The position numbers were made by a program, and so were the translations under genes. Below are positions 30,891-37,440 of a DNA stretch of 38,198 nt, one piece after another. The notes beneath the pieces were generated by a model. It was not told the DNA's origin. It ran no database searches and saw only the letters and a program-made list of their open reading frames with translations. The stretch spans positions 1-38,198 of the IMG/VR virus record IMGVR_UViG_3300029448_000129. One strand, given 5' to 3'. Each line of letters begins with the position of its first letter. The first letter of the stretch is position 1. Origin of the DNA: a virus.

Positions 30891-31574
30891 TTAAAGGGTT
30901 TTTTGTTTGTTGATAGGCATTTTATTTAATCTTAAATTAGTAACTTTACATTTAGCTAAAGCATACCCTAATGCTAAACCTTCGCCATTACCTATGCCTG
31001 TATAAAAGTGCTCTTTATTTTTACTGTTCCATTCGAACTGGGGTCTAATGGACTCTAATACTGTTATTATTTCTGTCATAAAGTCTTTATATGGAAAAAC
31101 AAAAGTCTTTTCTATTACTGGGTTAATAGTATTTAAAGGTATGTTTTGTTTTTCAATATAATCTAATATATTATCTAAGTATCCTTTTTTAGGAGGCTTT
31201 GTATAAAAGAAACGTAGCCCACTAGCATTAGGAAGACTGTTCCAATTTCCATTAGTATATATGTCAGAAATTTTAGTTTTATCAAAATAAGTTAAATCCG
31301 TCCCAAAAATAGATTCTAGTTTACTTATATCCATATACATTATAGGTTCTTTTTTTTCTTGTACTAAATCATAAGTTAGTTTATACTTGTCAAAGTATCT
31401 GAATACAGGCTCGTTATATTTACGTATATCAGCATTTTTAAAGTAGTAACTCAATACTTCTATTTGGTCTGTATATATTATAAGATTTAAGTTATTCCTA
31501 ATAAACTGTTTACTCTTAATTAACGAGTCTACATGTTTGCTTCCTTTTGCAATTATTAAAACTGTATTTTTCAT
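30891..31574 (-). CDS. Unknown cytosolic protein, 227 aa
   Basis: It starts MKNTVLIIAKGSKHVDSLIK with a strand-helix pattern of a Rossmann-type or GT-A-type fold. Residues ~70-90 have KKEPIMYMDISKLESIFG and residues ~110-130 ASGLRFFYTKPPKKGYLDNI. The C-terminal part has PVIEKTFVFPYKDFMTEIIT and YTGIGNGEGLALGYALAKC. Together these could be a sugar-transferase-like protein, with MYMD as a degenerate DxD region, but the evidence is weak. Its start overlaps the primase stop by 4 nt, so it is translated with it. No signal peptide or membrane segment is seen. Confidence 0.45.
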   Translation of the reverse strand: MKNTVLIIAKGSKHVDSLIKSKQFIRNNLNLIIYTDQIEVLSYYFKNADIRKYNEPVFRYFDKYKLTYDLVQEKKEPIMYMDISKLESIFGTDLTYFDKTKISDIYTNGNWNSLPNASGLRFFYTKPPKKGYLDNILDYIEKQNIPLNTINPVIEKTFVFPYKDFMTEIITVLESIRPQFEWNSKNKEHFYTGIGNGEGLALGYALAKCKVTNLRLNKMPINKQKTL

Positions 31575-32494
31575 AAATCTAATTTATGCAACATTAAGCT
31601 AGATATATCAAGTTCCTGAGCAGTTTGAATGTGTTTAGTAAAAGGTACAAACCCCATCTCTGAAGGATCTTTATCAGGAAGGTCTATTAAGAAAACTCTT
31701 TTACCTTGATTTAAAAACTTTTCACCGATTTCCAATGCTCTATTTTTTGCATCTGTGTCAAGAGCTATATAAATGTCTTTTACTTTACTAGTAATTATTT
31801 TTTTATAAAGTGAGGTAGAAATACTCTTACCTAATATAGGTATAACATTTCTTTTTATAGCCATGGCATCAAATACTCCTTCACAAAGAACTATTGGTTG
31901 ATTCCAGTTAATAAAATTTTCAAAAAATATTATGTCTTTACTTGCTTCTGGATTTTTGTACTTAAAATAGTTGCCATCATAAGATCTCGCAACAAAGTAG
32001 TTGAGTGCATTGGATTTAGAATAACTAGGGATAATAACTCGTCCTCCATATTCTCCAGTTGTACAGTATCCAATGCTATATTTAATAAAATCATTATCGG
32101 TAAGTCCTCTTTCATATAGGTATCTTTTTACTAAATTAGCTACAACCGAAGTAGGAGATGAATTATAAAGCGGTTGATACTCCTTTGGTATCTCTATAAT
32201 AGATAGTCCCTTAAATTCTACAAAAGAACCTTTAGGTAAATACTTTAAAATTTCAGACGCTTGATCTTTAGGAGTCTTTAATTGATAAAGTAGAGAACGT
32301 ATAGTTTGTCCTTTAGTTTGACATACCCAACATTCCCAAAAGTTCTTACCTTCTTCGTTGGTATGCATATCTATCTCAAGCTTAGGTTTATGGTGATTAC
32401 AAAAAGGGCAATGAAACGCATGATTGTCTCTTGCTCTCTTATGACTCTTGCCCAATATATTCTCAATGGATCCTAAAAGGAAAGTATAATCCAT
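31571..32494 (-). CDS. DNA primase, CHC2 zinc finger plus TOPRIM
   Basis: A 307-residue primase of the phage type (T4 gp61-like role). The N-terminal zinc site is HCPFCNHHKPKLEIDM with Cys29 and Cys32, then WECWVCQTKG with Cys55 and Cys58. Residues ~135-175 have YSIGYCTTGEYGGRVIIPSY, the RNA-polymerase-like linker. The TOPRIM part has PIVLCEGVFDAMAI (catalytic Glu), DIYIALDTDAKNRAL (DxD) and LPDKDPSEMGF. It makes RNA primers on the lagging strand with a replicative helicase, which is not in this window. It is a replication gene placed between structural and late genes, unlike T4. Confidence 0.9.
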   Translation of the reverse strand: MDYTFLLGSIENILGKSHKRARDNHAFHCPFCNHHKPKLEIDMHTNEEGKNFWECWVCQTKGQTIRSLLYQLKTPKDQASEILKYLPKGSFVEFKGLSIIEIPKEYQPLYNSSPTSVVANLVKRYLYERGLTDNDFIKYSIGYCTTGEYGGRVIIPSYSKSNALNYFVARSYDGNYFKYKNPEASKDIIFFENFINWNQPIVLCEGVFDAMAIKRNVIPILGKSISTSLYKKIITSKVKDIYIALDTDAKNRALEIGEKFLNQGKRVFLIDLPDKDPSEMGFVPFTKHIQTAQELDISSLMLHKLDL

Positions 32495-32547
32495 AAAACC
32501 TGTCCGTATCTTTAAGGTAAGATAAGAACTATATTTTAATTATACAA

Positions 32548-32748
32548 CTATATTTCGTTGTTATGTAAAAGATCGCCGATAGCTGCAGTAACAGTTTGTT
32601 CTAAAAGAGCTTTATTATCTATATCTAGATAGTCGTCTAGCTTAATAGTAATAGCTTTAGCTAATTTAGTTACATCAGCATCGGATAGATTTATTTCCTC
32701 TCTTACTACATACTTATTATTTTCTAAAATTATTTTTGCTAGTTTCAT
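32548..32748 (-). CDS. Small tagged protein, 66 aa
   Basis: The first ten residues are MKLAKIILE-N, nearly identical to the tags at 33068 and 29205. The remaining ~57 residues are one acidic helical domain (EEINLSDADVTKLAKAITIK, then LDDYLDIDNKALLEQTVTAA). No function is recognised. Its start codon shares one base with the stop of the 106-residue tagged gene, so two tagged small proteins are encoded back to back. If the tag is a capsid-targeting sequence, cleavage after Glu9 would release a ~57-residue peptide inside the head. Confidence 0.6.
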   Translation of the reverse strand: MKLAKIILENNKYVVREEINLSDADVTKLAKAITIKLDDYLDIDNKALLEQTVTAAIGDLLHNNEI

Positions 32749-33068
32749 TATAATTTATAATTAAAATTTATTCTAGGGTAAAAATATCTATCACCATCGT
32801 CATCGAAATCATTAGCATCTTGTGTTATTTCAAATCCTTTAGATTGTAATATTTTTATTATTTTTTTAAACACTGAATCATCAACTCTGCTTCTTAGTCT
32901 AAACATTACATTACCAAACCCTTTTCCTTTAAGTGGATCGTCATCTTCTCTATCTTGATCGTAAACGCCCATGCTTACAAAAATATTATCCATATTAAAT
33001 TGATTTCTCAACTCTTGTTCAAGAGATTCAGCAGTTTTATTTTCGAATATGATATCACTTAATTTCAT
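32748..33068 (-). CDS. Small tagged protein, 106 aa
   Basis: The N-terminus MKLSDIIFE-N is one of the four matching tags. The body has ESLEQELRNQFNMDNIFVSM, GFGNVMFRLRSRVDDSVFKK, a helix IIKILQSKGFEI and the end DGDRYFYPRINFNYKL. This alternation of strands and one long helix suggests a small alpha/beta domain. I do not recognise it. The start overlaps the stop of the 45-residue basic gene as ATGA, and its own stop overlaps the next tagged gene by one base. Confidence 0.6.
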   Translation of the reverse strand: MKLSDIIFENKTAESLEQELRNQFNMDNIFVSMGVYDQDREDDDPLKGKGFGNVMFRLRSRVDDSVFKKIIKILQSKGFEITQDANDFDDDGDRYFYPRINFNYKL

Positions 33069-33202
33069 TTTCCTTGTCCTTTATACCTCTTTTGATAATT
33101 TTTTGAGGTTTTAAGTTTAGATGTTTTAGACTTAGCATGAATGCCGGGTCTCTTTTTTTTAGTTCCTCTTACGTAACTACCTAAAGTTAATCCTTTTGCC
33201 AT
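33065..33202 (-). CDS. Very small basic protein, 45 aa
   Basis: A short frame that starts at the ATG at 33200-33202 and ends in TGA at 33065-33067, overlapping the next start as ATGA. The protein is MAKGLTLGSYVRGTKKKRPG followed by IHAKSKTSKLKTSKNYQKRY and KGQGK. About one third of the residues are Lys or Arg. I recognise the opening GLTLGSYVRGTKKKRPGIHAKSK-type pattern from other marine phages, which supports it being real. It could be a DNA-binding protein. It overlaps the end of the upstream gene by 16 nt. Confidence 0.75.
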   Translation of the reverse strand: MAKGLTLGSYVRGTKKKRPGIHAKSKTSKLKTSKNYQKRYKGQGK

Positions 33203-33474
33203 ATCTTTACAACTAAATCACCTGTTCCTTTTACCAGACGGTGATATGTCTCTTTTGGTATAAATAGTTTATCTTTTAGTAATCTGCGGGGGATATCATT
33301 GTCTAGTTGAAATAGCCAGTCGGTATCGTTCATAGCTTGAACTATTCGATCTTGCTTATCTCTATGCCATACTAATTCATATGAAGGAGTGTCTTGAGAG
33401 AACTCTCTTATAATATAACCGTCTTCTTTTATTTCAGAATAAGGTCTACCAGTAACCTGAGAAGTTTGATCCAC
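33187..33474 (-). CDS. Small conserved protein, cupin-like pattern, 95 aa
   Basis: The protein starts MDQTSQVTGRPYSEIKEDGY. The segments SYELVWHRDKQDRIVQAM, TDWLFQLDNDIPRRLLKDKL, FIPKETYHRLVKGTGDLVVK resemble a single small jelly-roll: WHRD, a Pro turn, a strand, then IPxxxYHRxxKG. The two His residues (in WHRD and YHR) are in places where cupins bind metal. I know similar short proteins from other phages without a function. The start overlaps the upstream gene by 29 nt. It may be a metal-binding or sugar-binding domain; there is no proof of activity. Confidence 0.5.
   Translation of the reverse strand: MDQTSQVTGRPYSEIKEDGYIIREFSQDTPSYELVWHRDKQDRIVQAMNDTDWLFQLDNDIPRRLLKDKLFIPKETYHRLVKGTGDLVVKIWQKD
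33259..33267 (-). promoter_or_regulatory. Possible promoter motif CTATTTATA in coding sequence
   Basis: Sense strand CTATTTATACC, 57 nt before the ATG at 33202. It encodes Leu-Phe-Ile of the 95-residue protein, so it may be chance. Confidence 0.2.
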
Positions 33475-34231
33475 CGCCTAATGATTTCCAATAACGGCCA
33501 ATATTACATGACCAATAACCTGCTTTTGTTTTATCTTTCTTTTGAGCACATTTATGTCTAGCAGCAAAGGATGCTCTAGCTCCTCTTTGTTTAAGTTTAA
33601 CTGAAAGGTTAGTATCACCAAAAGATACTTTTTTTACATTACCTTTTTTTGATTTAACGTAAACGTAGAATTTTTTGCTTCCACCTCTTTTAGGTTTATT
33701 AAGTTGAACTTTTTTACCTTTATATTCAGCTTCAGGAATATAATCAACTGATGCTTTAATCATATCAAATCCAGAATAATCGAAAGTTTCGTTTTGAAGC
33801 TTTACTGCCTTTCTAAATTTATCCATATCAATATTACCTCCGATACTTTCAACTAATTCTTTTACAAGATCAAAATCTATCATATCATCTATAGAAGTAG
33901 CTTCATCAATAGTATCTTCATTTTCTATCATATTGTCTATCATACAGCCAATTTCGAATAAAGCATTCTTATCTGGTGATACCATTGGTAAATCTAAAGG
34001 AACTCTAATACCATTATAATCTCCATACTCTCCAATATCGGTAGTTTCTAAAAGCTCTATATCTTCTTCGCTAAGTTCGATTTCCTCGTTACTATGAGCT
34101 TCTCTTGCCTCTTTAAATAATTGTATAAAAGCATCAGAGTTATAACGGTAGACATGCTCATGTAATGATAGACCGTTATCTATATGGTACTGTAAGGATG
34201 GGTATCCTATTACTTCTTTTAGTTTAATCAT
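33446..34231 (-). CDS. Unknown protein with conserved basic C-terminal domain, 261 aa
   Basis: The N-terminal ~150 residues are acidic and helical (MIKLKEVIGYPSLQYHIDNG; EIELSEEDIELLETTDIGEY). The C-terminal ~95 residues form a different, basic domain: KKFYVYVKSKKGNVKKVSFG, then LKQRGARASFAARHKCAQKK, DKTKAGYWSCNIGRYWKSLG and GGSNFSGYW. This domain, with the ARxSFxARHxC and AGYWSC blocks, recurs in many phages and large DNA viruses and has no established function. Its Cys/His/Lys content suggests nucleic-acid contact. The gene overlaps the SegE-like gene by 8 nt. A CTATTTATAAATG motif lies 76 nt upstream, inside that gene. Confidence 0.6.
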   Translation of the reverse strand: MIKLKEVIGYPSLQYHIDNGLSLHEHVYRYNSDAFIQLFKEAREAHSNEEIELSEEDIELLETTDIGEYGDYNGIRVPLDLPMVSPDKNALFEIGCMIDNMIENEDTIDEATSIDDMIDFDLVKELVESIGGNIDMDKFRKAVKLQNETFDYSGFDMIKASVDYIPEAEYKGKKVQLNKPKRGGSKKFYVYVKSKKGNVKKVSFGDTNLSVKLKQRGARASFAARHKCAQKKDKTKAGYWSCNIGRYWKSLGGGSNFSGYW

Positions 34232-34718
34232 TATTAAAATCTTTTCTATAGAACTTTCCTAGAATGTTATCATTTATATACTGATGGCTGTACTCTTCTA
34301 AGACGTCATTTATAAATAGGTGTTTACATTCATAATATGTTAACAGCTTTTTATTTGGTACTAAATCTAATATTTTTCTTTGAAAATCTAAACTTAAGTT
34401 TTTTGAATCTTTAACAAGTTGTTTTATTTTTGGATGAGAACCATAGTAATCTTTCCAATCTGATTCGGTAACGATCTTCTGCTTAAGAGGTGTTCGTCCT
34501 CCTATACCGTTTGCTTTTCTTTCTTCTCGCAGAGCTTCTAATGCTCTTTTACCTAATCTTTTATTTCTTTCAAAGCGTAGAACTTTCTTACCAAGGTACT
34601 TGAGACCAGAAGGCTTATGAAAAACTTCATAAATAAATCCGTAAGTTCCTTCTGGAAAGTCTAATATGTCGGTGAAGATCCTACCCTGGTATGTCCAGGA
34701 AGGGTATGTCATTTCCAT
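34224..34718 (-). CDS. SegE-like GIY-YIG-type endonuclease-like protein, 164 aa
   Basis: The degenerate GIY-YIG core is TYGFIYEVFHKPSGLKYLGK: Gly27-Phe-Ile-Tyr30 and Tyr41-Leu-Gly43. Downstream, SDWKDYYGSHPKIKQLVKDS, FQRKILDLV and LTYYECKHLFINDVLEEY-SHQYINDNI follow the SegE-like family of T4-type phages. The Glu in YYECKHLF is in the place of the metal-binding Glu. Family members are annotated as homing-type endonucleases but many reside as stable phage genes near the terminase. Whether this one cuts DNA is unknown. It lies 18 nt after the S74 fibre gene. Confidence 0.75.
   Translation of the reverse strand: MEMTYPSWTYQGRIFTDILDFPEGTYGFIYEVFHKPSGLKYLGKKVLRFERNKRLGKRALEALREERKANGIGGRTPLKQKIVTESDWKDYYGSHPKIKQLVKDSKNLSLDFQRKILDLVPNKKLLTYYECKHLFINDVLEEYSHQYINDNILGKFYRKDFNND
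34308..34320 (-). promoter_or_regulatory. Possible promoter motif CCTATTTATAAAT in coding sequence
   Basis: Sense strand CCTATTTATAAAT, inside the SegE-like gene and 76 nt before the ATG at 34231. Match to the recurrent motif is good, but coding context makes it uncertain. Confidence 0.25.
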
Positions 34719-34736
34719 ATAATTTTGTTTCAGTCG

Positions 34737-36419
34737 CTAGAGCTTTGACTTTAGCTCATCGATTTGTAACTGCTGCTCCTTAACCGCTTCAATCAGTAAC
34801 GCGACAATTTTTTCATAACGTACGGCTTTATATCCGTTTTCTCGATCAGTTACTAGCTCAGGTAGTACTTTTTCGACTTGTTGAGCTATGACTCCTACAT
34901 CATGCCCTTCGTTAGAGTGAATACCTTCTTTAGGTATCCAGTCAAACTCTACTCCATTAATATAAGAAAGTTTTTGCAAAGGCTCTTTTATATTAGTAAT
35001 ATTTTCTTTTAATCTTTCATCAGAAGAATAATATGCAGTAATGTCTCCTGCTGCTCTAATCTCTCCTGTTGTTGTTGATGGAGCTGTTCCTATACCTAAA
35101 CAATGTGCTTGTAAGTGACTAGAAAATTGAGAAGTACCAGTCCCAGCTACTTGTAATAAACCTGAACCACTTATATCGCCAGTAGCTTTTAATAGTGAAC
35201 CAGTTATTTGTGCAAAAGTAACATTACTTGTAGTCTGTAAGTCTTTTACATTTACATCAACATCATTTATTTTTATTTGTCCTTGAGCAGTTCCTACAGC
35301 TGATCCTGATACCGTACCTGCTGGTGCAGTTGCTGAAGCTCCTTCTATAGTTGTTATCCTCGTACTAAACGAACCACTATCAACAGCAAACGAACCTGTT
35401 ATTTCACTTTTATTAGCTTTATCTGTTGTTAATGTACCTACACTAGCAAGGTTTGTTGCAATGTTAGTAGCTAAACTTGCAGAAGTTGCTACAAACGAAC
35501 CAGAGATAGAAGCACCTGTAAGTGATCTAATTAATGTAGCATTAACACCTAATGAACCTGATATAACTGCTCCTGTTAATGATCTTATTAATGCAGCATT
35601 ATCACCTAATGAACCTGAAACAGATGCTGCTGTAATACCCCCAAATGAGCCAGAAATGGAATCAGCATTAAGTGATCTTATAAAAGTAGCGTTAGGTCCT
35701 AAAGAGCCTGAGATTGACCCTGATATCTGTACTGATGAGGATAATAGTGTTTTAGCATTTAGATCATTTATAGAAGTTTCATGTGATGCGCTTGCAGCTG
35801 TTAAAGTTGCTATTGGAGTAGCAAAAGAAGCTGATTGTGCTAATCTTACCCAGTTACCTCCATGTGCATAATAAGCAGAACCGGTTGCATGTACGTGAGC
35901 AAACATACCATGCCAAGTAGTTGCATTTGGTAAATTATCAAATTCATCATAATGAAATCTAATTTTACTAGACTGACCAGATGCTTCGATTATGTTTTTA
36001 GTTGTATATTGACCTAGTACGTCTAAACTACCGGTAATAGTTTGAGAACCTGTTACTAGTAGGCTACCTGTTATTTGATGAGTATCGTTACTATCATCTC
36101 CAAATATAGTTGAACCTGATTCAAATATAGTAGATGAAGAAATTATTTCTGTATTGAATTGCTGGGCAGTAATATCTCCTGTTACTAAAAGAGAACCAGT
36201 TACTGATGCTACTCCTGTAGTTGATGAACCGCTGTAACCAATCCAAGTTGGTCTAGGGTCTATTTGTTTTTGTGCTCCAGAACTTTGCGAACTGAATAAG
36301 GAAAGTTGACCAGTAGTAATATCTACTGATGCGGAATTAATTAAATTCCTAAAGTTATCATCCACCTCTGATTGAGCTAGAGCTGAACCTTTTAATAATC
36401 TAAGAGTTATCTGAGACAT
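34737..36419 (-). CDS. Tail fibre with C-terminal S74 intramolecular chaperone
   Basis: A 560-residue fibre. The opening MSQITLRLLKGSALAQSEVD is followed by a DNFRNL-type attachment segment. The shaft (residues ~40-440) has SGSLLVTGDIT-type beta repeats and degenerate 19-residue repeats with NATLIRSLTGA. The C-terminal 96 residues are a Peptidase S74 intramolecular chaperone: SSDERLKENI at 465-474, then FDWIPKEGIHSNEGHDVGVI and AQQVEKVLPELV. Such domains trimerise the fibre and cut themselves off, here probably at Ser466-Asp467. A coiled coil ends the protein. It is a likely receptor-binding or side fibre. Confidence 0.9.
   Translation of the reverse strand: MSQITLRLLKGSALAQSEVDDNFRNLINSASVDITTGQLSLFSSQSSGAQKQIDPRPTWIGYSGSSTTGVASVTGSLLVTGDITAQQFNTEIISSSTIFESGSTIFGDDSNDTHQITGSLLVTGSQTITGSLDVLGQYTTKNIIEASGQSSKIRFHYDEFDNLPNATTWHGMFAHVHATGSAYYAHGGNWVRLAQSASFATPIATLTAASASHETSINDLNAKTLLSSSVQISGSISGSLGPNATFIRSLNADSISGSFGGITAASVSGSLGDNAALIRSLTGAVISGSLGVNATLIRSLTGASISGSFVATSASLATNIATNLASVGTLTTDKANKSEITGSFAVDSGSFSTRITTIEGASATAPAGTVSGSAVGTAQGQIKINDVDVNVKDLQTTSNVTFAQITGSLLKATGDISGSGLLQVAGTGTSQFSSHLQAHCLGIGTAPSTTTGEIRAAGDITAYYSSDERLKENITNIKEPLQKLSYINGVEFDWIPKEGIHSNEGHDVGVIAQQVEKVLPELVTDRENGYKAVRYEKIVALLIEAVKEQQLQIDELKSKL
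35495..35715 (-). repeat. Degenerate 57-bp coding repeats in fibre shaft
   Basis: Two adjacent units are offset by exactly 57 bp (for example at 35521 and 35578), and a third match lies 93 bp further (35671). They encode variants of SGSLGVNATLIRSLTGASI (19 residues). A shorter unit (SGSFGGITAA) interrupts the array. This fits a triple-beta-helix type shaft. Confidence 0.7.
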
Positions 36420-36429
36420 AATTTTTTAT

Positions 36430-37437
36430 TTACATATCTATTTTTACTACAAATGTCATTTCCGTACTATCAGACTTTGGTATAGGTTGACTAAATTTAG
36501 ATACAGCTAATAATTCGTTTGCATCATTATAAAGTCCTACTGTTGTTATATAGGGCTGAAAATTACTTCCTGTTATATTACTGTGAAGCGTTCCTTCAGA
36601 CCCAGTTACAGCTGATGGGTGTTGAGTAAAATTCAATTCATGATCTTTTACCTGACACCTAACATTATATGTATAAATAGGTTGAGTTGCTTTCCATCGC
36701 ATATCTAAATCTTCTCTATAAAAGTCAGTCATGCTTTCCGAGGTAAACATAATCAATCCGTGAGGATAAATTATATCCCCAATTTTAAAACTACCTGTAT
36801 CGGATAATACATTAGAAGCAGAAACTACAATATTGCCTTCTCCATCATCTATATACTCTATTCCATCACCATGTCTTAATAATTCAGCATCACTAGGTAT
36901 AGTAATATAATCGTCATCACTATCCGGTACTCCATCTGCTCCATCTTCAACATATCCAGAAATAAAATATGAACCTGAGTATCCATCTATAGCTGAAGCT
37001 CCTGATTTATGTACTACAAACGAGTTTGGTTTAATACCTACTCCTGTATGTTTTCTTGGGATAGAAAATACATTAGCTTGATTAGGCAACTCTCTAAAAC
37101 TTGATTTATAAGAACCTGTTGCTAAAGAAGACATTAAAAAATTATCAAATGATCCAGATTGTAGATTCTCTCCTGTTACTATAGATTGAGAAACAAAATT
37201 AGAATAATATAACTGATAGAGACTTTTATATCCTGTATACCTATTATATTTAGTACCTGAGTTACCTGTGAAGTTATGGAAGAAAGCAGGGTAGTAATCC
37301 CCAGAGCTAGATTCTACATAAAAGCCGTCTACTTCAAACTCTTCGAGTTGATCATCTCCTATAACATGGTAGGACTTATTTGCCTCGTACGATGTTACAT
37401 ATACATCTTGTTTGTTTAGCTTTTTGTAGGCTCCCAT
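36430..37437 (-). CDS. Tail or baseplate structural protein, 335 aa
   Basis: The sequence starts MGAYKKLNKQDVYVTSYEAN. The central part has many TGSYK/SGSFD-type turns (SIVTGENLQSGSFDNFLMSS) and Trp/Tyr residues. The C-terminal ~75 residues are HELNFTQHPSAVTGSEGTLH, then PYITTVGLYNDANELLAVSK and an acidic end. That module is shared with the upstream protein at 37441. It also occurs in tail or baseplate proteins of other marine T4-like phages. It is therefore a virion protein, perhaps a baseplate wedge-to-fibre connector, although the exact part is unknown. The gene starts 3 nt after the previous stop. Confidence 0.65.
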   Translation of the reverse strand: MGAYKKLNKQDVYVTSYEANKSYHVIGDDQLEEFEVDGFYVESSSGDYYPAFFHNFTGNSGTKYNRYTGYKSLYQLYYSNFVSQSIVTGENLQSGSFDNFLMSSLATGSYKSSFRELPNQANVFSIPRKHTGVGIKPNSFVVHKSGASAIDGYSGSYFISGYVEDGADGVPDSDDDYITIPSDAELLRHGDGIEYIDDGEGNIVVSASNVLSDTGSFKIGDIIYPHGLIMFTSESMTDFYREDLDMRWKATQPIYTYNVRCQVKDHELNFTQHPSAVTGSEGTLHSNITGSNFQPYITTVGLYNDANELLAVSKFSQPIPKSDSTEMTFVVKIDM

Positions 37438-37440
37438 TCA

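Noticed and set aside
30880-30900. Bacteroidetes -7 promoter element (TAxxTTTG) before the nuclease gene
   Set aside because: The sequence TATATTTTG does not match the required spacing; no -33 element is visible.
35461-35871. Plus-strand open frame with NEPE-type repeats
   Set aside because: It mirrors the 57-bp repeats of the S74 fibre gene on the other strand.
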